Assembly (NCBI GenBank): GCA_016191435.1
Contig: JACPOQ010000035.1
Location: 248,001 to 312,000 of the forward strand
Direction of reading: 5' to 3'
Origin: Chloroflexota bacterium
Lineage (GTDB): Bacteria > Chloroflexota > Dehalococcoidia > Tepidiformales > Tepidiformaceae
DNA length: 64,000 bases
Made by a program: the position numbers and the translations under genes. The notes under the pieces are model-generated. The model did no database searches. It was not told the DNA's origin and was given only the letters and a program-made list of their open reading frames with translations. Within the stretch, counting starts at the first letter, position 1; the number at the start of each line of letters is the position of its first letter. Below, piece by piece: positions 34,004 to 41,907 of this stretch.

Positions 34004-34183
34004 TCAGATCCCGTCTTGCCAGATGCGGTAGATCCCCAGCGCAAACACCAGAGCGATATACAGCCAGGCGGCGTTGCGCAGCGTGCGAAGCACACTGCGC
34101 GCCCGCTGGTTCCGGAAGACGAGCGCCATCACCGCCAGCACCAGCGCAAGCAGCACCAGCGCTTCGAAAATGAAGCTTCTCAC
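34004..34183 (-). CDS. 59-residue two-span membrane protein
   Basis: A GTG-started small frame: MRSFIFEALVLLALVLAVMA..., a first transmembrane helix, the basic loop FRNQRARSVLRTLRNA, a second helix WLYIALVFALGIY and the end RIWQDGI. The positive loop between two helices fits inner-membrane topology with both ends outside. It lies 37 bases after the SnoaL-like gene on the same strand. No good Shine-Dalgarno sequence, but codon use is like the neighbours. Confidence 0.55.
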   Translation of the reverse strand: MRSFIFEALVLLALVLAVMALVFRNQRARSVLRTLRNAAWLYIALVFALGIYRIWQDGI

Positions 34184-34220
34184 CGGGCGGCCGGGGCGGG
34201 TCTCGTGATGGCTGGCCCCA

Positions 34221-34607
34221 CTAGTCCCCGTTGACGGTGCGGCTACTGAAGCGCCAGTCCCCGCCGGCCTTGCTCAGCGTGTCCACATAGATTGCGGTGA
34301 TGAGCGGCGCAGCCGGGGCGCCTTCCTTCAGCTGCCAGAGCACCAGGTAGCACGTGCCCTTCGCCCCATCGCCGTCTGCATCGAGGACGAGGTTGTTGAT
34401 CCAGTGGCGCACCTTGAGCCGCTGCGTGAGCGAAGAGCCGAAGCCCGCCAGCTGTTCGGTACCAGTGAAGGTTCCGTTGGGCGAGGTGAATACGCCGTCG
34501 GGCGTGAAACATGCGGCCCATTCCGGGCCTTTGCCCGAATCGATCGCGTGGTTGTAACGGGCGTAGAGCTGTTCGATGGCGAGCCGATCTTCAGTGGTCA
34601 GCGGCAT
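34221..34607 (-). CDS. SnoaL/NTF2-like protein
   Basis: A 128-residue alpha+beta barrel protein: EDRLAIEQLYARYNHAIDSG helix, then ACFTPDGVFTSPNGTFTG, LKVRHWINNLVLDADGD and the final strand WRFSSRTVNGD. This is the ketosteroid-isomerase-like fold used for isomerases, hydroxylases and dehydratases. The start has an upstream AGGAGT. Substrate unknown. Confidence 0.85.
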   Translation of the reverse strand: MPLTTEDRLAIEQLYARYNHAIDSGKGPEWAACFTPDGVFTSPNGTFTGTEQLAGFGSSLTQRLKVRHWINNLVLDADGDGAKGTCYLVLWQLKEGAPAAPLITAIYVDTLSKAGGDWRFSSRTVNGD

Positions 34608-34746
34608 GGGCGTACTCCTGTGCGTGATGTCCGTGCAGCATACGCGGGCGGCCGCCACCACGGGAGGCCGCCCCGCGTCTGGCCCCGTTTACCGGCCCGC
34701 GGCAATGTTCGCGTACCATACGGCGAACACCCCCAAGGATCCGTGC

Positions 34747-35502
34747 ATGTTTGTCCGCGCATTGCTGGCCACAGCCGTGGCCGTTGTGCTCTTCTCGGCA
34801 TGTGGCAGCGGCCGCAGCTATTCCACCAACCTCGACGACGACAAGTACGACCTCGGTGCAATGGGCCTCGATGCCGGCGATGTGCCCAACGGCATGGTCG
34901 AGCAGCTCGCCAAGAGCTTCGACAACGCCGAATGGGCCGCGGTCGTCGGGCAGGATGACCCGGAGGCCAAGCAGGCGCAGCTCGACGCCCAGGGCCGGCT
35001 GAAGGCATATGTGAAGCTCTTCACCCGGGAGGACCCTTCGTCGCAGCTGGCAAAAGCGCTCTCCATCACCTCTCAATCCACCCTGTACGCCGACGTGAAG
35101 ACGGCGCAGGAATCGACGCGCACCTACTGTGGTCTCCTCGTGGACGAAACAGGCCCGGTTGAGACCTTTGGCGTGCCGAAGCTTGGCGATGAATCTGCGG
35201 GCTTCTTCATCACCACTGCGGACCCGCAGGCCGGCACGCGCGTTGATACGACCGTCTGCTTCCGCACCGGCCGCATCGTGAACGCGGTCGTGCAGACTGG
35301 CTTCAACGGGTCCCAGGACGTGGCCCTTTCGGTGCGCCTGGCGCAACGCATGCTCGTGCGCGTCAACCTGGCCTTCGATGGCAAGGCTCCGCCCTCTGAA
35401 GAACCCACGCCGGAGCCGTCGGGGAGCCCCGAGGGTGGCGCGATCCCACCGGGCAGCCTCACGCCGGACGCCAGCGCCACCGAAGCGCCTCAGGGCGGGT
35501 GA
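34747..35502 (+). CDS. Hypothetical lipoprotein
   Basis: A 251-residue lipoprotein with signal MFVRALLATAVAVVLFSAC (lipobox FSAC). The mature domain has the pattern DLGAMGLDAGDVPNGMVEQLAKSFDNAEW, typical of actinobacterial and chloroflexal surface lipoproteins of unknown function, and a C-terminal Pro/Ser/Glu-rich tail (SEEPTPEPSGSPEGG) likely to be disordered. Two cysteines (TYCGLLV, TVCFRTG) could form a disulfide. Converges on the PIG-L gene with a 10-base gap. Confidence 0.65.
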   Translation: MFVRALLATAVAVVLFSACGSGRSYSTNLDDDKYDLGAMGLDAGDVPNGMVEQLAKSFDNAEWAAVVGQDDPEAKQAQLDAQGRLKAYVKLFTREDPSSQLAKALSITSQSTLYADVKTAQESTRTYCGLLVDETGPVETFGVPKLGDESAGFFITTADPQAGTRVDTTVCFRTGRIVNAVVQTGFNGSQDVALSVRLAQRMLVRVNLAFDGKAPPSEEPTPEPSGSPEGGAIPPGSLTPDASATEAPQGG

Positions 35503-35512
35503 CCGGGAACGC

Positions 35513-36259
35513 CTACGCCGTTTCTAGCGATGCCAGCACCGCGGCGAGCTGCGCATCGCGGGCGCCACGGGCGTCCGTGAAGCGCTCCGTTTCGAGCAGC
35601 GCTGCGACGATGCCCGGCGGGAATAGCGTTTCGGGGTCGCCGCCGGGCAACTGAGTGCGGTGCGCGGCGACTGCCGCGAGCTTCACCGGCGCCGTGGCTC
35701 GAATGTCCACCTCATAGTGCCAGGGTGCCGCGCCGATCTCGGCGCGAGCTGGGCGCGGCGGTACGCCCATCATGTCGATGCATTTCTCGTACTGCGCCAG
35801 GAACAGGCCCGGCGGAAACGCGGCGAACAGCAGGGCCGGGCGCGGCGCGGGCAGGGATTCCCAAGCCTGCCGGACCCATCCGTGGAGCACCACGTGGTCC
35901 GGGTGACCGTAGGCGCCATCGGCGCCGAGCGACAGCACGAGGTCTGGCTGGACCCGCCGGATCAGCTTCTGCACGAGCTCGGGGCCCCCTTCGCAGTGGC
36001 GAAGGTCGCCATCAGGCAGCCCGAGAAAGAACGGCGGCTTCGCGCCCAGAACCAGAGCGGAGTGTGCCAGCTCGCGTTCACGGGCATCGCGCACCGCGAA
36101 CGGGCCCGGCGGCCCGCCGCCGTGGCGCTTCCCTGCTTCGCCCGCCGTTGCCGAGGCGATCAGGCAATCCCAGCCCGCGCGCGCGGCGAGCGCGATCGTC
36201 CCGGCGAAACTGTAGGTCTCGTCGTCCGGGTGGGGGATGATGGCAAGCAGCACGGGCAC
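35513..36259 (-). CDS. PIG-L/LmbE-family deacetylase
   Basis: A 248-residue zinc-dependent deacetylase of the MshB/BshB/PIG-L family: AIIPHPDDETYSFAGTI is the metal and catalytic motif (HPDDE), and GAYGHPDHVVLHGW supplies the third ligand. The family removes acetyl groups from N-acetylglucosamine-containing thiol precursors or glycolipids. A role in mycothiol/bacillithiol-like thiol synthesis is possible but no partner genes are nearby. A second, distinct member lies at 53446-54147. Confidence 0.9.
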   Translation of the reverse strand: MPVLLAIIPHPDDETYSFAGTIALAARAGWDCLIASATAGEAGKRHGGGPPGPFAVRDARERELAHSALVLGAKPPFFLGLPDGDLRHCEGGPELVQKLIRRVQPDLVLSLGADGAYGHPDHVVLHGWVRQAWESLPAPRPALLFAAFPPGLFLAQYEKCIDMMGVPPRPARAEIGAAPWHYEVDIRATAPVKLAAVAAHRTQLPGGDPETLFPPGIVAALLETERFTDARGARDAQLAAVLASLETA

Positions 36260-36436
36260 GGGCCGATCCTACCCGTCGAGACTCGTGTCCGCTGACACAA
36301 CCCGTCCCGGATGGTAGATTCACGGTGCTTTGCCCCCAGCACCTTGCCGCTTGACCAAACCGGGCGCAACTCGTGCGCGCGGACGCCGGCGGGCCCGGTG
36401 CGCGGGGCATCATTTTGCGAAGTGAGGGACACGAAC

Positions 36437-37384
36437 ATGCCTGGACGGCTCGAAGGAAAGGTTGCCATCGTCACTGGCGCGGGGCGCGGCATTGGCCGCG
36501 GCGAGGCGCTGCTGCTGGCGGCTGAAGGCGCACGGGTGGTGGTCAACGATCTCGGCGGCTCGCCCGCCGGCGAAGGCGCTGACAGCTCGCCCGCCGATGA
36601 GGTGGTCGCCGAGATCAAGAAGCTCGGCGGCGACGCGGCCGCCAACTACGACAACGTTGCCCTCATGGAAGGCGGCGAGCGCATGGTCAAGCAGGCGCTC
36701 GATACCTTCGGGCGGCTGGACATCCTCATCAACAACGCCGGCATCTTGCGCGACCGCATGGTCTTCAACATGAGCGAAGAAGAGTGGGACGCGGTCATCG
36801 CGGTCCACTTGAAAGGCCATTTCACGGCTACGAAGTTCGCTTCGCTTGTCTTCCGCCAGCAGCGCAGCGGCCGCATCGTCAACACCTCCTCCGAGAGCGG
36901 GCTCGGCAACATGGGCCAGGCCAACTATTCCGCAGCGAAAGAGGGGATCATCGGGCTCACACGCACGCTCGCCCTCGACCTCGGGCGCTATGGTGTCACC
37001 GCGAACGCAATTCGCCCGCGCGCCGGCACCCGCCTGACGCTCACGCCCGAGCTGCGCGCTGCGATGGAACGCGCCCGCGCGGCGACTCGTGGAGCTGCGG
37101 CGCCCGAAGGCAGCGCCGGCGACGCGATCTCGCAGATGGAAAGCCTCGCGCCAGAGAAAGTCGCTCCACTGGTCGTCTACCTTTGCACCGATGCTGCCGG
37201 CAAGGTCAACGGGCGCGACTTCATCGTCGGCGGCAACGAAGTGAGCCTCTGCAACCTCGTTGGCCGCGAGCGGAGCATCTTCATGGACGGCGGCTGGACG
37301 CTGGACGCGCTCGACCAGGTCTTCCCAACAACCCTCGGCGCCGGCCTGAAGAACCCGATGCCGCCGCAGGCCCCTAAGGAGTAG
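36437..37384 (+). CDS. Short-chain dehydrogenase/reductase
   Basis: A 315-residue NAD(P)-dependent oxidoreductase. Cofactor loop TGAGRGIGRG, NNAG motif DILINNAGILRDRMVF, catalytic SSESGLGNMGQANYSAAKEG (Ser-Tyr-Lys). The region resembles the dehydrogenase part of peroxisomal multifunctional enzyme type 2 and related SDRs acting on 3-hydroxyacyl-CoA (RDRMVFNMSEEEWDAV). The region after the catalytic site is longer than in basic SDRs (AATRGAAAPEGSAGDAISQ insertion). Confidence 0.92.
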   Translation: MPGRLEGKVAIVTGAGRGIGRGEALLLAAEGARVVVNDLGGSPAGEGADSSPADEVVAEIKKLGGDAAANYDNVALMEGGERMVKQALDTFGRLDILINNAGILRDRMVFNMSEEEWDAVIAVHLKGHFTATKFASLVFRQQRSGRIVNTSSESGLGNMGQANYSAAKEGIIGLTRTLALDLGRYGVTANAIRPRAGTRLTLTPELRAAMERARAATRGAAAPEGSAGDAISQMESLAPEKVAPLVVYLCTDAAGKVNGRDFIVGGNEVSLCNLVGRERSIFMDGGWTLDALDQVFPTTLGAGLKNPMPPQAPKE

Positions 37385-37395
37385 TCCCGAGGCCC

Positions 37396-37432
37396 GGGGC
37401 CGGGATCCAGGTGGCGCATTCGACCCGGCCCC
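37396..37432. terminator. Hairpin between convergent genes
   Basis: GGGGCCGGG / CCCGGCCCC, a perfect 9-bp stem with a 19-base loop, 11 bases after the SDR stop. There is no T-tract, so termination by this element is only a possibility. Confidence 0.4.
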
Positions 37433-37525
37433 ACCCTGGGCGAACGTGCACGAACCCACGAATCAGCCGGGCCACGGAGAAATCTTCGCGAACTCCGCGT
37501 CCTCGGCGTCTCGTAATTCATCTCG

Positions 37526-37894
37526 TTACCCCATACCGAGCTCGTGCAGGCGGTCGTCGTCGATGCCGAAGTAGTGGCCGAGCTCGTGCAGGACGGTCTT
37601 TCGCACCTGTTCGCGGACCGCGTCGTCATCGAGGCACATCTCCTCGATTGGCTCCTGGTAGATGCTGATCTTGTCGGGCGCGACGAGGTTGTAGTACTCG
37701 CCGCGTTTCGTCAGTGGGATGCCGTGGTAGAGCCCCAGGAGCGTCCGCCCCGGCCCGACGCCGGCGCGTTTCTTCTCCAGAGCCGTCGGCCGCCATTCGA
37801 TCACGATGGCAACGTTCTGGACCTTCATCAGCAGGTCGTGCGGCAATTCGGCCACCGCTTCGCGGACGAGCGTGCGGAAGTGGGCGCGTTCCAT
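37526..37894 (-). CDS. Zincin-like metallopeptidase family protein
   Basis: A 122-residue minimal metallopeptidase of the DUF1025 type. The zinc site is HELGHYFGIDDDRLHELG, in which HExxH is followed by GIDDDRLxELG, the family hallmark. Upstream block VAIVIEWRPTALE is also conserved. The start at 37894 matches family length; an earlier ATG at 37999 would add an unrelated leader. Probably intracellular; target unknown. Confidence 0.88.
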   Translation of the reverse strand: MERAHFRTLVREAVAELPHDLLMKVQNVAIVIEWRPTALEKKRAGVGPGRTLLGLYHGIPLTKRGEYYNLVAPDKISIYQEPIEEMCLDDDAVREQVRKTVLHELGHYFGIDDDRLHELGMG

Positions 37895-38046
37895 GGAGTC
37901 AGGGTACGGCATCGCAGCTTTGCCGCCGCCCGCCGGTCGCTCTGTGAAGCGCGCAACGCTCGATCGCTGATTCGCGGGCGCGTTTGTGGCGGGGGTCACT
38001 TCGCCGAACCGCGGGACGCGGCATCATCCCCACTGACAGCGAACTC

Positions 38047-38097
38047 GCGCGTCCAGGTGGTGGAATTGGCACACCACGGAGCCGTCACGAGGACGCG
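38047..38097 (+). other. tRNA-Leu-like 5' segment, possibly a structured leader
   Basis: GCGCGTC (38047-38053) is followed by GGTGGTGGAATTGGCACACC, close to the D-arm of bacterial tRNA-Leu, then ACGG-AG-CCGT and GACGCGG, which pairs with six of the first seven bases. At about 50 bases it is far too short for a tRNA and lacks anticodon and T-arms. It ends 14 bases before a small gene. Confidence 0.4.
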
Positions 38098-38110
38098 GAG
38101 GAGAAGGGCC

Positions 38111-38326
38111 ATGCGGATCTACGACGTCAACAGCCAGCTCTCCGAGATGCGCCTCCGCAGCGAGCGGATAGAGCGCAAGGCCGCGCTTCGCGCGTCGCTG
38201 GGGGCGCCGCCCGAGCCGGCCCCGCTGCGGCTCTTCGCGCGGCGTAAGGTGCAGCCGCTCCGCGCCGTCGTGGATTTCCCCGGCAATGGCGCCGGCTTCT
38301 GGCCCGAGGGACCGCAGGCCGTTTGA
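38111..38326 (+). CDS. Small hypothetical protein
   Basis: A 71-residue basic protein starting MRIYDVNSQLSEMRLRSERIERKAAL, mostly helical at first, then Pro-rich. GGAGAAGG lies just upstream at good spacing. No family recognised. The preceding gap 37895-38110 contains only the tRNA-like segment and no other gene. Confidence 0.55.
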   Translation: MRIYDVNSQLSEMRLRSERIERKAALRASLGAPPEPAPLRLFARRKVQPLRAVVDFPGNGAGFWPEGPQAV

Positions 38327-38387
38327 GCCTGCCATCACAGACGCCGTAGCGGCAGGGTGGCCTTCCCCTCGGCCCCCTGCCCTCCGG

Positions 38388-39251
38388 CTACCTGGCTTCC
38401 GTTTCCTCGGTCAGCTGGAACAGCACCCCGCCGCTATCGCGCGGGTGGATGAACGTGTGGCGCTTCCAGTCGCTTTGGATCACGCCCCCGAATGGTTCGA
38501 TGCCCTCGCGGCGCAGCGCCTCGGCGGCCGCATCCACGGATTCGACATCGCAGCAGATGTGGTGCATGCCCGCGCGGCGCTGGTCGAGGAATGCTCGCAC
38601 GAAACTATCCGGCCGGTAGGGCGCGATGATTTCGAACTTCAACAGGCTCCCCGGGATCGTCATCACGCAGCCGTCGTAGCCGAGCCGTTCGTCCCGCCAG
38701 CGGCCTTCCTCCACCATCCCGAACGTGCGCGCCTGCCACTCGGCCTGCCGCGCGAGGTCTGGCACGGCCATGGAGACGTGGTCGACGCATTTCAGCCCAA
38801 CGGCTCCGCCGGTCGTACGCCGGTCGGCTTCGGCGGGGAACATGTACGGCTCGAAGAGCTGCCAGAGAATGCCGCCGCTATCCTTCGGATGCACGTAGGT
38901 GATCCGCCACATGCCATCGTCCGTGATGCCGCCGAACGGCTTCATCCCGAGGCGTTCCATGGCCGCGGCCGCCTCTTCGATGCTTGGCACTTCGATGGTG
39001 ATGTGATGGAGCCCCGGCCCCTGCTCATCGAGAAACTTCTGCACGAAGCTCGCCGGTCCCGCCGGGGAGATGATCTCGAACTCGATCCCCGTCCCCGGCA
39101 CCTGGCTAACGCAGCCACTGAACGGCTGGCCCTCGTGGGCGTCCCAGCTGTGGAGAAACTTGAAGCCCAGCAGGCGCTCGAGGAGCGCCGACTGCGCCCG
39201 CCAATCGGGCGCGCCCATGCTGATATGGTCGACTCGCTTGAACGGGATCAC
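38388..39251 (-). CDS. Double VOC (glyoxalase-fold) protein
   Basis: A 287-residue protein of two VOC domains (VDHISMGAPDWRAQSALLERLL and VDHVSMAVPDLARQAEWQARTF starting the halves), each with a His and Glu of the metal site. The pattern GPGLHHITIEVPSIEEAAAAM is like methylmalonyl-CoA epimerase and aromatic-ring dioxygenase relatives. The GTG at 39251 is chosen because GGAG stands six bases before it; the ATG at 39335 would overlap the divergent lipid kinase gene. Confidence 0.8.
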   Translation of the reverse strand: MIPFKRVDHISMGAPDWRAQSALLERLLGFKFLHSWDAHEGQPFSGCVSQVPGTGIEFEIISPAGPASFVQKFLDEQGPGLHHITIEVPSIEEAAAAMERLGMKPFGGITDDGMWRITYVHPKDSGGILWQLFEPYMFPAEADRRTTGGAVGLKCVDHVSMAVPDLARQAEWQARTFGMVEEGRWRDERLGYDGCVMTIPGSLLKFEIIAPYRPDSFVRAFLDQRRAGMHHICCDVESVDAAAEALRREGIEPFGGVIQSDWKRHTFIHPRDSGGVLFQLTEETEAR

Positions 39252-39310
39252 GCGGTGCTCCGGGCCGAGGGTGAGCCGGTATGGTACGGTTTCGCCGGCG
39301 GCGCCCGCAA

Positions 39311-40255
39311 ATGATGACTCCCCCCGAACGCGCAACGCTGATCGTGAATCGCGCCGCCCGCGGCGTCGCCCGCCGCTTCGATGGCGACCGCTGCCTGCGC
39401 TACCTCCGCAAGCGCGGCCTCGACGTGCAACTCGAATATCCCGCGTCGGCGCGCGAGGCGACCGCGGCTGCTGCCACGGCGGCGGGACGCGGCGACGATC
39501 TCGTGTTCGTGGCCGGCGGCGATGGTTCCGTGCGCGACGTGGCGACGGCCCTCGCCGGCACTGCCACGGCGCTGGCGGCGTTGCCCATGGGTACGGTCAA
39601 CGTCTGGGCCCGCGAAACCGGCATCCCGCGCGGCCTGCGTGCCGCCATCGATACGCACCTCGCCGGGCAGCGCGTGCGCGCCGACCTCGGCTGCGCCGGC
39701 GCGCACCGCTTCCTGCTGATGGCGGGGATCGGCTGGGATGCGCTCATCGCGCGCAGCGTCCGGCCTCGGTTCAAGCAGAGCTTCGGCGACCTCGCCTACG
39801 TGCTTCAGGCCGCCCAGATGCTCCCGTGCTTGCGCCCCGTGCGCACACGCTGGCGTGCCGACGGCAGCGAACGGGAGGACCAGCTCGCCCAGATGGTCCT
39901 GAGTAACACCCGTCTCTACGGTGGGATGGTGCACCTCGCCCCCGAGGCGAGCGCCGGCGACGGCCTGCTCGATGGGCTCGCGCTAACGCCGCACACCGTG
40001 ATCGATTTTACCCGGCTAGCGGCAAGGCTCGCGCTCGGACGCCTTACCGGCGACCGCTGCGCCGAGCGCTTCCGCGTGCGCGCCGTGGAGGTGCTGACGC
40101 CGGGGTTGCCGGTCCAGCTCGACGGCGACTACACGGGCGAAACGCCGATGCGTTTCAGCGTCCAACAGCAGGCGCTCCTGGTCAGCATCCCGGCCGGTCC
40201 GCTCCCCGCGATCCTTCGCGGAGCGCACAGGGACGGCGCCGCCATTCCAACGTAG
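39311..40255 (+). CDS. Diacylglycerol/lipid kinase family protein
   Basis: A 314-residue DagK/YegS-like kinase. Nucleotide-binding VFVAGGDGSVRDVATAL carries the GGDG signature; further blocks are LPMGTVNVWARETGIP and LLDGLALTP. Such enzymes phosphorylate diacylglycerol or related lipids, or sphingoid bases. Start at one of two consecutive ATGs (39311 or 39314). Confidence 0.9.
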   Translation: MMTPPERATLIVNRAARGVARRFDGDRCLRYLRKRGLDVQLEYPASAREATAAAATAAGRGDDLVFVAGGDGSVRDVATALAGTATALAALPMGTVNVWARETGIPRGLRAAIDTHLAGQRVRADLGCAGAHRFLLMAGIGWDALIARSVRPRFKQSFGDLAYVLQAAQMLPCLRPVRTRWRADGSEREDQLAQMVLSNTRLYGGMVHLAPEASAGDGLLDGLALTPHTVIDFTRLAARLALGRLTGDRCAERFRVRAVEVLTPGLPVQLDGDYTGETPMRFSVQQQALLVSIPAGPLPAILRGAHRDGAAIPT

Positions 40256-40332
40256 GCACGAGTACCGGCTGACCCGCGGCATGCAGCCGTTCCGTGGTTG
40301 GAGTGCACCGCGCCCGGCAGCCAGGCCCTCCG

Positions 40333-40698
40333 CTAACCGGCGCCGTTGGTACTCGATGCGGGCTCTTGCGGAAGCGGGTCGAAGCGGTGGTCGATGTGCA
40401 GCCAGATCACGCGTGAGTAGCGGAACGCGAGCGGCGCCTGGACGATCAGCTGCACGGTGGGAAGGCCGATGACCCAGATCGGCGAAACGCCGAGGAGCAG
40501 CATCGGCAGCCAGTAGAAGGTCGTGAGAAAACCGAAGGCGTAACTGGCGTACATCGCGCCGTAGAAGTATCCGTACTCACGCTGGTACACGAGCCCGCAG
40601 ACAGAGCACTTCTCGTACATCGACCAGAGGCCGTGGAAAACCTTGCCCTCCCGGCATCTCGGGCAGCGCTGCTTCAGGACCGAGACGATTTCTCCCAC
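40333..40698 (-). CDS. DUF983-family membrane protein
   Basis: A 121-residue protein with an N-terminal zinc ribbon (CPRCREGKVFHGLW, then CSVCGLVY) and two hydrophobic segments (FGFLTTFYWLPMLLLG, PIWVIGLPTVQLIVQAPL), as in DUF983. The function of the family is unknown; it often stands near respiratory oxidase genes, which are absent here. Confidence 0.85.
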   Translation of the reverse strand: MGEIVSVLKQRCPRCREGKVFHGLWSMYEKCSVCGLVYQREYGYFYGAMYASYAFGFLTTFYWLPMLLLGVSPIWVIGLPTVQLIVQAPLAFRYSRVIWLHIDHRFDPLPQEPASSTNGAG

Positions 40699-40741
40699 GC
40701 AGCCATTATCCCGCAGAGAGGGCGTGCGCGCTGCCGGCGGG

Positions 40742-40894
40742 CTACCCCTGGACCTGCACGTGCAGCGGCTCGATCTTGCAGATGACGCGCCGCTCCGTTG
40801 TGATGCGGGTAGCTGTCGAGGCCGAGGGTGCGTTACGCAAGCGAATCGATGTGGGCGTGGGCGTCGGCGCCGGCTGGCGACGGCCCCCGGCCAT
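40742..40894 (-). CDS. Possible 50-residue ORF
   Basis: A short frame MAGGRRQPAPTPTPTSIRLR... ending CKIEPLHVQVQG, with high GC at third positions and GGAAAGGCGGGG before the ATG. It stands 43 bases upstream of DUF983 on the same strand. It may be a real small protein or chance; no similarity is recognised. The 299-base gap 40699-40997 otherwise contains only the FTR1 upstream region. Confidence 0.3.
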   Translation of the reverse strand: MAGGRRQPAPTPTPTSIRLRNAPSASTATRITTERRVICKIEPLHVQVQG

Positions 40895-40958
40895 CCCCGC
40901 CTTTCCTCGCAAGAAATCTTGCTTACGGTCCAAGAGAAGGCTTGACGTGTGTTCGAAG

Positions 40959-40977
40959 TTAGGTGAGACTAATGCCA
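40959..40977 (+). promoter_or_regulatory. DtxR/IdeR-like iron box
   Basis: TTAGGTGAGACTAATGCCA agrees with 13 of 19 positions of the DtxR/IdeR consensus (TWAGGTTAGSCTAACCTWA). It lies 20 bases before the FTR1 start, downstream of a TTGACG -35-like hexamer at 40942-40947, where a bound repressor would block transcription. Iron-dependent control of an iron permease makes sense. Confidence 0.6.
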
Positions 40978-40997
40978 ACCCAGCGAGGAAGACCCTC

Positions 40998-41855
40998 ATG
41001 ACCTTTTCATTCCTTGTCACATTGCGCGAAGGCGTCGAGATGGCGCTCATCGTCGCCATCCTGCTGGGGTACCTGCGGTCCATTGGCCAGCGCAAGCATT
41101 TCAAGGAGATCTGGATGGGCGTCGGGGCCGCCGCGGCCGTAACCGTGGCCATCGGCGTCGGGCTCGAGATCGCCTCCAAGCAACTCGACGGCCGCATCGT
41201 CGAGGGCTTCGAGGGCTTCACGATGATCTTCGCGGTCATCGTGCTCACGGGCATGGCCTTCTGGATGAAGAAGCAGGCGGCGGGGATGTCCGCGGAGCTG
41301 CGCGCGCATGTCGACTCGGCGCTGAGCCGAGGTTCGATGACGGCGCTTGTGCTGCTGGCGGCGAGCTCCATTGGCCGTGAAGGTCTGGAGACAGCACTGT
41401 TTCTCTTTGCCGGCTCCACGACTGGCAACAGTGGCTTCGGCTTCTTCCTGGGCGGGGTGCTTGGCTTCGCGGTCGCGGCCGTCGTCGGCGTGATGATCTA
41501 CCACGGCTCAAAGCGCTTCCCGATGCGGATCTTCTTCCAGGCCACCGGCGTCACGGTGCTCGTGCTCGCGGCCGGCCTGCTCGCGAACTCCGTCGTGAAG
41601 TTGTACGAAGCGGGCATCATCACGGACCTCGGCCGCAGCCCCTGGGATACCGACAACGTCATTTCGATCACCTCGAACCTGGGACAATTCCTGAACACCC
41701 TCGTCGGTTATGACTCTGCCCCATCGCTCACGCAGATTGCTCTCTACTGGGGCTACCTCATCGTCGCCGTGGGGGCCTACTTGTTCCTTCCCATGGGGAG
41801 GCTGCGAAAGCGCGCCCCCTCGCAACCGGCGCCCGCGCCGAACACAGCCACCTGA
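40998..41855 (+). CDS. FTR1/EfeU-family iron permease
   Basis: A 285-residue polytopic membrane protein with both REGxE iron-relay motifs (LREGVEMALIV and GREGLETALFL), about seven hydrophobic segments and a cytoplasmic basic tail. It moves Fe(III) made by oxidation of Fe(II) across the membrane, or Fe(II) directly. The next gene, a double-cupredoxin lipoprotein, is the probable extracytoplasmic partner, giving an EfeUO-like pair. GAGGAAG precedes the ATG. Confidence 0.94.
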   Translation: MTFSFLVTLREGVEMALIVAILLGYLRSIGQRKHFKEIWMGVGAAAAVTVAIGVGLEIASKQLDGRIVEGFEGFTMIFAVIVLTGMAFWMKKQAAGMSAELRAHVDSALSRGSMTALVLLAASSIGREGLETALFLFAGSTTGNSGFGFFLGGVLGFAVAAVVGVMIYHGSKRFPMRIFFQATGVTVLVLAAGLLANSVVKLYEAGIITDLGRSPWDTDNVISITSNLGQFLNTLVGYDSAPSLTQIALYWGYLIVAVGAYLFLPMGRLRKRAPSQPAPAPNTAT

Positions 41856-41907
41856 CCTGCCGCTCACCCACACATCCCGTAGCTACCTCGTTCCGTAGGA
41901 GACATCC

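Noticed and set aside
37396-37432. Strong intrinsic terminator after the SDR gene
   Set aside because: The stem is perfect but no U-tract follows on either strand, so it is listed only as a low-confidence hairpin.
38047-38097. A real tRNA-Leu gene
   Set aside because: Too short by about 35 bases; no anticodon arm, variable arm or TTC-containing T-arm.
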